Assembly: GCA_947503005.1 (NCBI GenBank)
Contig: CANNCA010000002.1
Location: forward strand, 496,001 to 560,000
Length of the DNA stretch: 64,000 bases
Reading direction: 5' to 3'
Source of the DNA: an uncultured Flavobacteriaceae bacterium
GTDB taxonomy: Bacteria > Bacteroidota > Bacteroidia > Flavobacteriales > Flavobacteriaceae
Shown: in pieces, positions 51,632 to 60,977 of the stretch
How the letters are laid out: every line of letters begins with the position of its first letter
How positions within the stretch are numbered: position 1 is the first letter of the stretch
Translations under genes and position numbers: made by a program
The notes under the pieces: model-generated
What the model saw: only the letters and a program-made list of their open reading frames with translations
Database searches by the model: none
Told to the model about the DNA's origin: nothing

Positions 51632-52393
51632 ATGACTAAAATCGACCTAACCAACAAAACAATTTTATTGACAGGCGCTTCCGACGGTATAGGAAGGGGA
51701 GTGGCCGACTATCTCATGCAAATGGGAGCGAAGGTGGCCGTGCACTACAATAGCAATAAGGCTGCAGCGGAAGCTTTGGTGGACAAACACCAAAATGGGT
51801 CCCAAAGTTTTCAGGCCGATTTAGCTGTAGAAGCGGAAGTTTTTTCACTTTTTGAAAGAGTAGTGGCTCATTTCGGAAAAATAGATGTCATTATATTGAA
51901 TGCAGGGGTATTCCTGCCACATTCCACCACATCGGATACGAAAGAGTGGCTCACGGTTTGGAAAAAAACAATGTCGATTAATTTAGATGCAGTGGGATTG
52001 TTGACCAAACTTTGCCTTGACCATTTTCTAGAGCAAGGAGAAGGTCGTTTCGTGTATATGGGAAGTAGGGCCGTGTTTCGCGGTGAAACGGAGGAATATT
52101 TGGCCTATGCCGCTTCCAAAGGAGGACTGACTTCTTTGGCGCGAAGTGTCGCCCGTTCTTTTGGAAAACAGAATATCAAGTCCTTTATAGTATCTCCAGG
52201 CTTTACCCGTACCCAAATGGCGGAGCAGTTTATAGCGACCCATGGCGAAGAACGGATACTGAACGAAATCGCATTAAATGAGCTTACCAAACCGGCGGAT
52301 TTGGCGCCGCTGATCGCTTTAATGTGTAGCGATCAAATGGACCATGCTACCGGAGCGACCATTGACGTAAATGCAGGAAGTCATATTCGATAA
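51632..52393 (+). CDS. Short-chain dehydrogenase/reductase
   Basis: A 253-residue classical SDR: cofactor motif LLTGASDGIGRGVADY, NNAG-equivalent ILNAGVFLPH, and active site YAYAASKGGLTSLARS with the Tyr-x3-Lys spacing; the GSR before it supplies Ser. The C-terminal ATGATIDVNAGSHIR is normal. It is an NAD(P)-dependent alcohol/ketone oxidoreductase without an assignable substrate. It follows the cupin by about 50 bp and might act in the same pathway on oxidised sugars (inference). Confidence 0.92.
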   Translation: MTKIDLTNKTILLTGASDGIGRGVADYLMQMGAKVAVHYNSNKAAAEALVDKHQNGSQSFQADLAVEAEVFSLFERVVAHFGKIDVIILNAGVFLPHSTTSDTKEWLTVWKKTMSINLDAVGLLTKLCLDHFLEQGEGRFVYMGSRAVFRGETEEYLAYAASKGGLTSLARSVARSFGKQNIKSFIVSPGFTRTQMAEQFIATHGEERILNEIALNELTKPADLAPLIALMCSDQMDHATGATIDVNAGSHIR

Positions 52394-52478
52394 GATGTAG
52401 TTGCTATTTAGATACAGACAACCTATCATTTGGAACGATTATTGGTGCATTTGAAGTGGGAATTTTAAAGAACATGAT

Positions 52479-53021
52479 ATGAAAATCAAGAAATTCGCAT
52501 TGCCAATATTAGTAGGACTATTTTTCATTGCCTGTGGTTCTACAAACCAAGTGGTAGAGGCTAATACCGAGTTGGATAGCATGATGCAACGGGAATCGTT
52601 CCAAATTGATGTAAAGGCCGCGGAACCACAAGTAACAACAGCCATAGCGCAAATCGGGAGTAGTGGAATGATGCGACCGGGCAATACCATAAGTCGTATC
52701 GATGTGACGGGCGAAGGCTATTTTGTAAAGCTTGATGGAGAAAACGTGTCTGCTAATTTACCATATTACGGGGAGCGACAAATGGGAGGAGGCTACGGAA
52801 GTGACACAGGAATCACATTCGATACTACGGTCAAAGACCTACAACTAACGAAGAACGAGGAAACGCACAGCTATGTGGTGACGTTCAGCGTGGACAATAC
52901 TTCAGAATCCTATTTTTTTACGATTGATGTTGGCGCAAGTCTTAATAGTACCACGAGAGTCCGCAGCTCGCATAGAAACCGTATTCGATACACCGGAGTG
53001 GTAAAGGAATTGGAGGACTAG
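52479..53021 (+). CDS. DUF4251 lipoprotein
   Basis: A 180-residue lipoprotein (signal MKIKKFALPILVGLFFIAC). The mature part is beta-rich with the DUF4251 landmarks: SFQIDVKAAEPQ, ISRIDVTGEGYFVKLDGENVSANLPYYGERQMGGGYG, then a final TVDVGA-like strand and RIRYTGVV. Family function is unknown to me; it is widespread in Bacteroidota. It converges on the minus-strand gene at 53063. Confidence 0.88.
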   Translation: MKIKKFALPILVGLFFIACGSTNQVVEANTELDSMMQRESFQIDVKAAEPQVTTAIAQIGSSGMMRPGNTISRIDVTGEGYFVKLDGENVSANLPYYGERQMGGGYGSDTGITFDTTVKDLQLTKNEETHSYVVTFSVDNTSESYFFTIDVGASLNSTTRVRSSHRNRIRYTGVVKELED

Positions 53022-53062
53022 TGCGTTAGCGGCTTGCCATTTTATTTGAATCCGTAAGAACC

Positions 53063-54490
53063 CTATTTACTGGCTTTCCATTTTGACCAACTTTTCCCGA
53101 GGTCCCTGCTTTCGAACCAGTTATCCTTTGAACATTCGGCGTAAATTACGGAACCATCTTCCGAGGGTGAGAATCTGTTGCAATCGCCTCTTGGTAGATT
53201 TCTAACCGCCCAACCTGGTGCCGTGTGCTCTTTGACATAAAGATAAGCTGGCCTTTTAGCGGTAGCACTTTGCTTCAAAATAGGGCCAACGAAAATATGA
53301 CTAGACGTTTCGGAAACCAGCGGAACCTTTTTGACATCTTCAGACAGGGCAACTGGTTGAAAATCGATATTGTCATAACCCGATTGTAATAGTATAAGGT
53401 CCTTTTCTTCCTTTGGGGAATATATATATACATGGTCTTTCCCCTTATATATTTTGGGGTAGGTAACTGTAGGGAATATGGTAAATATGCCCGGACTTTT
53501 TTGCTCCCTTCTATAGGTGAGTTGCTCATTCCAGTTAAAGGAAGTATCCGCTGAAAATATATTAAAATGGGCATCGACCAATAAAAACCGGCCTTCTTTA
53601 ATTAGCGTTAATTCAGGCGCCTTTTCCAATCCCTTGGGTAAAGGCATAAAGTCCAATCCAGTGTCATCTCCATATAAAAAGCTACCATTCTCCAAGGTGC
53701 AAAGTAGCTTTCCTTCAGGCAGTATTTTCATGGCCTTGATTTCTTGGTAGGTCGGGGTAGGAATAAGTTCATAGGAAGTAATCTTACCATCCGCGTTTTG
53801 TGTCAATTTGAATACCATACCCAACGTGGTGCGTAGGTACTTCATGTTCTTACGAGGATTTCGATTCTCATTCTTCACGATGGCATCGGCAAAGGAGGTG
53901 ATCAAGTTGTCTACGGTTTTATTTTCCAAAAATTTCCAGGCGGGCTGAAGGCTGTTAAGGTTGGCCTCGTAGGCGGGCATATAAATGTTGACATACTGTT
54001 TTACATCCGCCGTATTATCTAGTTTCAATAGCATCACCGACTTGGCTTCCTTGTTTTCACGAATCAGGAAAATCATTCCTCCATTGGTGACCTGACCGGC
54101 CTTGACTACAAATGTCTCATCAATCGAAACTCTTTGGTATTCCCCATACCCAATTACACCAATTCCGATTTTTATTGCGGTCATTTCATACTCCCCCTCA
54201 CGGAGTTCCAGGTTAATAAATTCGTTCTTCTTGGCATACAATGCGGTCTTGCCACTGGCTTTCTTTCTATTCAACAAGCCCTTGCGTTTGTATTCGATTT
54301 CGATCCGGGTAACATCATTGAACGATTCCTTGTTCCATGAGAACTGGATGGAGAATAGGCCTTTGGTATCTTCGGGTTGTGCGACCCTTGGGGTGGTAGT
54401 AGCATAAGATGGGATGCTTGTAACCATGAACAAAAGAGTGGATAAAACTAAAAGGAAATTGCGGTTTTGAAGGAGGTTGAAAGCTTTCAT
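53063..54490 (-). CDS. Secreted propeller-like protein of unknown function
   Basis: A 475-residue exported protein (signal NRNFLLVLSTLLFMVTSIPSYA). The N-terminal third (about 45-150) looks like a beta-sandwich (FSIQFSWNKESFNDV; GEYEMTAIKIGIGVIGYG). The second half is beta-rich with short repeats, and the last residues contain an Asp-box SRDLGKSWSKW, so a BNR-type propeller is likely. It is 5 bp downstream of the outer-membrane beta-barrel gene, so both are co-transcribed and may be partners at the cell surface. Confidence 0.7.
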   Translation of the reverse strand: MKAFNLLQNRNFLLVLSTLLFMVTSIPSYATTTPRVAQPEDTKGLFSIQFSWNKESFNDVTRIEIEYKRKGLLNRKKASGKTALYAKKNEFINLELREGEYEMTAIKIGIGVIGYGEYQRVSIDETFVVKAGQVTNGGMIFLIRENKEAKSVMLLKLDNTADVKQYVNIYMPAYEANLNSLQPAWKFLENKTVDNLITSFADAIVKNENRNPRKNMKYLRTTLGMVFKLTQNADGKITSYELIPTPTYQEIKAMKILPEGKLLCTLENGSFLYGDDTGLDFMPLPKGLEKAPELTLIKEGRFLLVDAHFNIFSADTSFNWNEQLTYRREQKSPGIFTIFPTVTYPKIYKGKDHVYIYSPKEEKDLILLQSGYDNIDFQPVALSEDVKKVPLVSETSSHIFVGPILKQSATAKRPAYLYVKEHTAPGWAVRNLPRGDCNRFSPSEDGSVIYAECSKDNWFESRDLGKSWSKWKASK

Positions 54491-54495
54491 AGGAG

Positions 54496-55101
54496 TTATT
54501 TTCTAAAAATAAAGTTTAAGGATAGGCCCAGATACCGGTTTTTCCAAGTATCTGAGGTAGTTGTATTGATCATGTTGGTCAAGCCTTGGTAATAATTGAC
54601 TCGTAGCTTTATGAGCCGGGCAAACTGAAGGCCGGTACCAAAACTTATTCCAGAGGATAGAGACTTGATATCACCCTCTTCCTTTCCGATAATCAATTCT
54701 ACCGGTTCGTCATCGATTCGGGTAATCGCCCTGGTATTGTATTCCAAACTGGCACCCCCATCGATGAACCATTGCAGCTTATCGCCATTCAAATCAAAAG
54801 CATAGCCTATGCTGACGGGAAGGTCGAAACTGTTGACGGCCCAGGTTTCCTCGGCAAATTTGAACCCCTTTTGCATGTAGAGTAGGGCCCCTCGAAGAAA
54901 TAGGGCATCGGTTATATGGTACTCACCCACATAACCTGCACGTGGTCCGACAGCATTCTTGGCATCGACTTCCACATTTTCAATATTAAAATCGGCGTTC
55001 ATCAGATTGGCGCCTAATTCAAAGCCATGGCTCATTTGGCCTCTGACCATAGCGCATAGTAAAAACATATAAATGAGTAGATGTGGTCTCATAGGTTTCA
55101 A
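54496..55101 (-). CDS. PorT-type outer-membrane beta-barrel protein
   Basis: A 201-residue outer-membrane protein: signal MKPMRPHLLIYMFLLCAMVRG, then alternating amphipathic strands (GFELGANLMNADF; DALFLRGALLYMQKGF; GISFGTGLQFARL; LKLRVNYYQGLT) and the terminal strand YLGLSLNFIFRK. It fits the eight-stranded PorT/OMP_b-brl_2 family common in Bacteroidota. It is the first gene of a two-gene operon with the propeller-like protein. A 268-bp AT-rich region separates it from the divergent PCMT gene. Confidence 0.88.
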   Translation of the reverse strand: MKPMRPHLLIYMFLLCAMVRGQMSHGFELGANLMNADFNIENVEVDAKNAVGPRAGYVGEYHITDALFLRGALLYMQKGFKFAEETWAVNSFDLPVSIGYAFDLNGDKLQWFIDGGASLEYNTRAITRIDDEPVELIIGKEEGDIKSLSSGISFGTGLQFARLIKLRVNYYQGLTNMINTTTSDTWKNRYLGLSLNFIFRK

Positions 55102-55369
55102 GATTTGGGTTATTATGAGTCCATTTATAACGAATTTAATTTTGATTTAGTACTAGATTAAGGCATTGATCTGTTTAGCAATTAAGCTTAATCGTTAGTG
55201 GAAAAGAGATGCAATGAATCTTGAAGTAGCGCACTGTTCGTACAGGGGGCGGGCAATGGTAAACTGAAACCACTTGAAAAAATGGTTTTTTCATATCATT
55301 GGGGAAAAATGTTCCTGTTTTTTAATACCTTATTTGAAAAACAAACCGATTGTCTTAGAATTTGATATA

Positions 55370-56059
55370 ATGAAAACCTTAACCATCATCTTATGTGTTC
55401 TTTTTAGCATTCATGCTACATCACAAGAAGATTATGCCATCCTCAGAAAGAATATGGTAGAAAAGCAAATTCAAGCCCGTGGCGTTACCCATCTTCCCAC
55501 CTTGACCGCCATGCTAAATGTACCACGCCATGAATTCGTACCTGAAGCCGTAAAGCCCTACGCGTATTTTGACCAACCTTTACCGATCGGCGACGGACAG
55601 ACCATTTCACAGCCCTATATCGTAGCCTTTATGACAGAAGCCTTACGGCTAAAAAAGACTGACCGAGTGTTGGAAATCGGCACGGGATCTGGGTATCAGG
55701 CAGCGGTACTGGCAACAATCGTGGATTCGGTTTACACCATTGAAATTGTGGAGAAGCTGGCCCTCGAAGCCAAGCAGCGGTTAAAAACAATGAAGTACAA
55801 CAATATATTGGTTAGGTCAGGCGACGGTTACCATGGTTGGCCCGAAAAAGCTCCTTTTGATGCCATCATGGTGACGGCCGGAGCGGAAACCATACCGCAA
55901 GCTTTGATAGATCAGCTTAAAATTGGGGGCCGACTCATCATTCCCGTGGGGCCGCATAACGGAGTACGTCAATTGGTACTCGCCACGAAAAAGAAGAATA
56001 AGATTACGAAAAAGAATTTGATGTCCGTTCGGTTTGTGCCGTTTACGCGTGATGAATAA
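55370..56059 (+). CDS. pcm: Exported protein-L-isoaspartate O-methyltransferase
   Basis: The ORF track starts at 55274; ATG 55370 is chosen because it begins a signal peptide (MKTLTIILCVLFSIHATSQ). The 229-residue protein has the full PCMT family pattern: VEKQIQARGV, PRHEFVPEAVKPYAYFDQPLPIGDGQTISQPYIVA (substrate region), VLEIGTGSGYQAAVLA (SAM motif I) and GAETIPQALIDQLK...GGRLIIPVG. PCMT repairs isoaspartyl residues in aged proteins. Export is unusual for a SAM enzyme. A decayed copy of its 3' end occurs at 62168, 6 kb downstream, in the same orientation. Confidence 0.92.
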   Translation: MKTLTIILCVLFSIHATSQEDYAILRKNMVEKQIQARGVTHLPTLTAMLNVPRHEFVPEAVKPYAYFDQPLPIGDGQTISQPYIVAFMTEALRLKKTDRVLEIGTGSGYQAAVLATIVDSVYTIEIVEKLALEAKQRLKTMKYNNILVRSGDGYHGWPEKAPFDAIMVTAGAETIPQALIDQLKIGGRLIIPVGPHNGVRQLVLATKKKNKITKKNLMSVRFVPFTRDE

Positions 56060-56387
56060 ACTTTTAAATTATTCAGAAAGGCGACAAGATGAGGCGTTGG
56101 ACTTTGAAAGGTAAGGGGTTTAAAAAATCCTATTTAACCAGTATCCAATGTTAGTTGTTCATTGTCTCTTGGACGCATTTGTTTTATTGATTCTTTAAAG
56201 ATATTTTAAAAAAAGTGTTCATTTCAAATGTACATATTGCTACAGCCTATCAATCATTTGTATACAATGAGAGCTTACTTGAATAGTATTATCTTATTGA
56301 AATCAATTTTCAAAAAAACATAAATGACGAGTTTGAACAAGTTTAAAATAGCATGGAATAATTCAATATAAACAATTATTAAAGTTT
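56060..56387. other. AT-rich non-coding region
   Basis: A 328-bp stretch between the PCMT stop and the end of the convergent 1,479-residue gene. It is AT-rich with no ORF of note, no tRNA-like fold and no strong terminator; only short A/T runs and a weak ATTTTAAAAAAAG segment are seen. Nothing in it is supported as a feature. Confidence 0.5.
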
Positions 56388-59300
56388 TTACAGTCTAAAA
56401 TGGAATCCTACACCCGCCGTCAGCCACTTATAGTTAAGGGGGTGGCCTGATAATCCAATATAATTGACGCCTAGGGAAAGTCGGTGCGCGGCATTGAGCT
56501 CAAAATCCAACCCAACGCCAAGATCTAATCCCAGATATGCTTTGTCCTTTGGGATAAAGTGCACACCCGGCCCTAACTCGCCATAAGCGTTTAGGTTTGC
56601 GGATAGTGGCAGATACCCCTTGAGTTGGAGTGCTCCGAAGGCCACATTCAAATTGGGATTAAAATGATCCAGACCGGCCAATAGTTGAACACTGAGGGAC
56701 TTCTTAAATCGCCATTCCAAATCCAATTTTCCATAAAGACCTGTATTGAAGTTATTCCCTAAATTTCCTTGTGGCAATGTCGCTCCGGCATGGATGCTGG
56801 CAAACCAATTTCCGGCACTAGAAGGGTCAGGGAAAATCCCATCATACCAAACCTCATCGTATAATTCTATGGAAATATCGGGTTTGCTATCCGTTACGGT
56901 CGTAATGTCAATTTCATAAGTTCCGTCTCCGAGATCTCTGATATCGGTCGTCGTACCCGTCGTACTGTTAATATCTAAATAGGTGCCGTAATCTGGTCCT
57001 AGGTAGTTGCCATATTCGTCTTTGGGTTCAAACGTCCAAGTCCAGGTATAGTTACCGCTAGAATCTGGACCTTGCTTATTGGTCCTTACATCAGAATCGT
57101 CAAAATCAAAATTTGAAAAGCGGACAACGATTGAGCGTTGTTCTTCCCTAACGAACTCACCTAGATAGGGATGGGTTCCTGCAATCTTATAAATTACGGT
57201 ATATGTCCCCGGCACATTGGTATTTGTGATATTTGCGCGAAACACCTTGTCCGAACTTGGAGTCAAAGTTATTGTATTCTGTACAGGCTTCATTTGATTT
57301 ACGAAACTAGGTTTTTGGCTCAAAAGGGTCAACTTTTGAGCTCCTAAGGGAAGATTAGGTTCAAAGGCCGTAATCCCCGTTGCGGGTCTTGGTGTTGTGC
57401 TCAACAAGGTGCCCAGACCCTTGCCCGATCTGAGAACAGTAGCCGTTACACTAATATCTTCAGTTACCAAATCTCCGTTTACAAGCACCTCCGTACCTAT
57501 TTCTATGGGCTTGCCCACTGTCTGTGGATAGACTCCTGTTGAGAAATTATATTTCAATGAAGATTCGTCGGTAATGGCGGCCACTTCATAGGATGCGGGA
57601 CTTGCCCCATTCCGAAGAGCAATAGCCCATTCTCCTTCATATTTAGGTCCTTTCATAATATTGAGGCGTTCGTAGGGAAATGTAAAGATTTGATAAAACT
57701 GGCCGCTGATTCTATCAGCCAACTGTGTTACATCGGTAGAACCCTTTCGTATGGAAACCCCCACCTCATCACCACGTTCATAGCTAACTTTGAATACAAT
57801 TTTCCTGGTGGTATTATTAATGGTAAAGTTTTCCTGTTTGGTGGTAACCAATGTTCCTTTTCTATAAGCTACTAACTGGGGACTAAAGCTTCGCAAAACG
57901 TCTACCAATTCTTCAACATAGAACTGCCTTAAGTCCTCATCAGGTGCCGTTGTCAGTTTTGTGATTCCATCGGTGGCACTCGAAATATCGGCGAGTTGTG
58001 TTTCAAAAGATGAAGTAGCCCCAATACCGATAGTATTTACCTTTATGCCAAGAGCATTATCCAAGGTTGTAGCCGGACTCGTAGGGCTGATATTTGAATT
58101 TGGGCCATATTCGCCATTCACAATATCGAGAGATGGAAATGCCACACCCGGATCTACATTTTGTACGCCATCGGTCAATAAAATAATATTTCTTGGCCTA
58201 GTGTCATCCGTTAATTCGTTAATTGCATTCTGCAGACCTCCGCCCATAGCGGTCAATTCCGAAGCCGTGGTGTTTTGTGCTCTTACATCATCGATCATCG
58301 TATCCGTATTTGGAATTACCGGTACCATTACATCGCCTCCCACAGTAAACTCATCTACATTTGTTCTAAAATAGACAGCACCTATTCGATCATCATCGAC
58401 GGCCAGTCCTTTCCACAATTGTGCAAAAATTTCCACGGCATCCTTTAGTACGTCCAGTTTAGTATCGCAGCCGGAACAGGCGTCGTTCAGCATACTTCCG
58501 GATATATCCATAACCAGGGCCACGTCTACAGGATCCCTTTCTGAAAAATTAAAGGTCCAAGCACCCCTTCCCATTAATCCTACAAGTAAAATTTCATCTT
58601 CAGTATCGTACTCCATGTCGAATACGGGAGCTTGAGGAAGATTCGTTCCCAAAGGCGCCCAGATGTTAAAAGCAGGTCCAGAGGCGATGTAGACTCCCAA
58701 ATCCGTTCCAACAGCCAGAATATCCTCTCCGCTGTTCGGAATATAGGCTACGGAACGGAAGGTACCTGGATTAAGACCTCCCAGATTCCCTGTAATATCC
58801 GTATAGCTTCCCCCGGTATCATCGGTCTCAAAAACACTGTTGTTATCTATGATGTAGGCGGACTGTGAATCGTCTGGATCCAAGGATATCCCAATTACAA
58901 ATCCCCCCGAATACGCCGTGGAATTGTTAAAATTTCCTGCACCGGCTGCGGTTCGTATCTGTACATTGAACCCAGAACCAGCATAAATGATGTTAGCATT
59001 ATCATTGGCCCCATAAGCCAAAACATCCGAGCCTCCACTGTTTATAGTAAAATTGCCAATACTGGTTAAGGTATTGCCCTGATCCAGAGACTCAAAAAGA
59101 CCTCCATTTGTGGCAATCAATATATTATTCCCGTTTTGTGAATTAATTTTTATTGGGTTAACAAAAGCGAACCCGCCAATGGGCAGGCCAGTGGCCAAGT
59201 CGGTAAGGGAGGGAAAAAATTGACTCTGAAAGACATTACCCGAAGAATACACCCTTCTACGAAAATTCCCAAGTACTTGCGAACTTGAAAAGCGCGTGGA

Positions 59301-60827
59301 GCTAGAAGTGCTGCTGATATCATCAACTGCAATATCACCGCCATCGCCCTGGGTTATCGAATTCCACGTACTGTTTGTAGGAAATTCTTGTTGCGGCACC
59401 CCATTATCTTGTAATCCAGCAATAACGATATTGGCATTGGCATCCCAGTCCATACTGTGAATCTCTGCAATATTGATATTTCCGTTAAGGGAAAACCAAT
59501 CGCCGGTCGCGTCTTCCGGGGAAGTTTGTTTATAGACCCCGCCGTCATCGCCTTCTATCAAATCACCATTGGCATCCCAATCCATATCTCGGGAATCGGC
59601 GTGAGGTGCACTATTTCCCGCTGTTCCCACGTGGGTAATACTGGTAAATTGGCTTCCGCTAGGTAGGGAGGCATCAATTCTAAAAAGTCGACCCGTAAAA
59701 TTATTTGCATTGAGGGAGTTAGGCCAAATAAAAGGGACAGTCGTAGGTTCATTTCCCCAGGGCTGTCGATCACCGCCTACATAGACTACATTGTCATCTG
59801 AGGGATCAGCCGTTATGGAAAGATGCCTGCCACCCTGACCTCCAACATGAATGCCATAGGAAATACCGGTCTCAATCGTGGTGGGTATGTCCAATGCGGT
59901 CCAAGTAGAACCGCCGTTTCCAGAACGAAATACTGCCGAAAGGTTACTAGCGGCGACAACGGCCACGAAGACATTATCATTATTACCGACGGCCAATTCA
60001 AGATTGCCAAAGCCCAGGCTAGCATCTACCGTAGCATCACTCACCTTTGTCCAGTTGGCACCGGTATCGGTGCTTTTATAAATTCCATTCGTGCCTGAGT
60101 TCGTATAAAAAATCGTGTTGTCATTAGGATCACCCACCAAGTCGAACGAGCCTCCAGCTGGCAGTCCTGTCCCCACGTCACCGGAAATTTGGTTCCAGGT
60201 AACTCCTGTGTCCGTAGTCTGCCAAATACCGCTACTGATCGTGGCTGCAATGATGGTTGATCCTCTTGCAGCAATCCCCGTTATATTCTGAGTAGCAAAG
60301 TTTCCGCCTGTATCAATGTTTGTCCATGGTCCTGACCCTGTAGTAGTACGAAAGACTCCTGGGGTTCCTCCGGAGGTAGTTCCGAAAGAGCTTATATTCC
60401 GATTATTACCTAAGACCAATGTATTTCCGGTAGCATCGGTCGGGTCAAACTCCAGCGCACCAATGGCCTGACTGGACAAATCGCTCGTGATCATCGTCCA
60501 GGTGGGAGTAGTATCCTGAGCGTTCAAGGTACGCCAAACACCCCCGCCAACACTGCCTATGTATAGAATATCGGCATTCGTCAAATGAGGCGTAACGCAA
60601 TTTACCGCACCCGCAATATGTCCGTCCGTGATTCCTTCAACCTGGCCATTTTCGCTAGGGCCTGGACCCTGTTGAATCCATTGTGCGGTAGCGAACAGGG
60701 GCAAGAGGCAAAATATGAGCACCCTAATAATTCCATCCCTACGATAGCGTATCCCGTTTGGACTATGAATTTGGGTTTTCCTTTTAATTTCCGATGCTGG
60801 TAATCGATATGAGGTCATATGTTTCAT
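56388..60827 (-). CDS. Giant surface protein: BNR propeller + von Willebrand A + outer-membrane beta-barrel
   Basis: A 1,479-residue exported protein with an unusually long pre-signal (core IRVLIFCLLPLFATA, about 34-48). Residues 50-760 are a VPS10/BNR-like propeller (YIGSVGGGVWRT; KSTDTGANWTKV; RSGNGGSTWTAL). A vWA domain follows (about 763-975) with the MIDAS motif MDISGSM and a short disulfide candidate NDACSGCDTK, then beta-sandwich segments (about 980-1330) and a 140-residue C-terminal part of amphipathic strands ending WLTAGVGFHFRL, typical of an outer-membrane barrel. The barrel probably anchors the propeller and vWA domain at the surface. It is about 150 bp downstream of the lipoprotein gene at 61943. 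Confidence 0.85.
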   Translation of the reverse strand: MKHMTSYRLPASEIKRKTQIHSPNGIRYRRDGIIRVLIFCLLPLFATAQWIQQGPGPSENGQVEGITDGHIAGAVNCVTPHLTNADILYIGSVGGGVWRTLNAQDTTPTWTMITSDLSSQAIGALEFDPTDATGNTLVLGNNRNISSFGTTSGGTPGVFRTTTGSGPWTNIDTGGNFATQNITGIAARGSTIIAATISSGIWQTTDTGVTWNQISGDVGTGLPAGGSFDLVGDPNDNTIFYTNSGTNGIYKSTDTGANWTKVSDATVDASLGFGNLELAVGNNDNVFVAVVAASNLSAVFRSGNGGSTWTALDIPTTIETGISYGIHVGGQGGRHLSITADPSDDNVVYVGGDRQPWGNEPTTVPFIWPNSLNANNFTGRLFRIDASLPSGSQFTSITHVGTAGNSAPHADSRDMDWDANGDLIEGDDGGVYKQTSPEDATGDWFSLNGNINIAEIHSMDWDANANIVIAGLQDNGVPQQEFPTNSTWNSITQGDGGDIAVDDISSTSSSTRFSSSQVLGNFRRRVYSSGNVFQSQFFPSLTDLATGLPIGGFAFVNPIKINSQNGNNILIATNGGLFESLDQGNTLTSIGNFTINSGGSDVLAYGANDNANIIYAGSGFNVQIRTAAGAGNFNNSTAYSGGFVIGISLDPDDSQSAYIIDNNSVFETDDTGGSYTDITGNLGGLNPGTFRSVAYIPNSGEDILAVGTDLGVYIASGPAFNIWAPLGTNLPQAPVFDMEYDTEDEILLVGLMGRGAWTFNFSERDPVDVALVMDISGSMLNDACSGCDTKLDVLKDAVEIFAQLWKGLAVDDDRIGAVYFRTNVDEFTVGGDVMVPVIPNTDTMIDDVRAQNTTASELTAMGGGLQNAINELTDDTRPRNIILLTDGVQNVDPGVAFPSLDIVNGEYGPNSNISPTSPATTLDNALGIKVNTIGIGATSSFETQLADISSATDGITKLTTAPDEDLRQFYVEELVDVLRSFSPQLVAYRKGTLVTTKQENFTINNTTRKIVFKVSYERGDEVGVSIRKGSTDVTQLADRISGQFYQIFTFPYERLNIMKGPKYEGEWAIALRNGASPASYEVAAITDESSLKYNFSTGVYPQTVGKPIEIGTEVLVNGDLVTEDISVTATVLRSGKGLGTLLSTTPRPATGITAFEPNLPLGAQKLTLLSQKPSFVNQMKPVQNTITLTPSSDKVFRANITNTNVPGTYTVIYKIAGTHPYLGEFVREEQRSIVVRFSNFDFDDSDVRTNKQGPDSSGNYTWTWTFEPKDEYGNYLGPDYGTYLDINSTTGTTTDIRDLGDGTYEIDITTVTDSKPDISIELYDEVWYDGIFPDPSSAGNWFASIHAGATLPQGNLGNNFNTGLYGKLDLEWRFKKSLSVQLLAGLDHFNPNLNVAFGALQLKGYLPLSANLNAYGELGPGVHFIPKDKAYLGLDLGVGLDFELNAAHRLSLGVNYIGLSGHPLNYKWLTAGVGFHFRL

Positions 60828-60977
60828 TGTGTAAAAATTTATATCAGTATTCCGTAAACTTTTAGCTAAAGGGTGACTGGTCGTCGTAAGACGAATACAT
60901 TGTTATGGTATTAAACAAGTTTTAAAGAAGGGCGTAATGCCCCCAAAGGACAAACAATAGTGTGTCCATAGGACGAA

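Noticed and set aside
52385-52478. Promoter TTG-N20-TATCATTTG upstream of the DUF4251 lipoprotein gene
   Set aside because: The spacing and the -7 box are each one base off the Bacteroidota consensus, so it was not listed as a feature.
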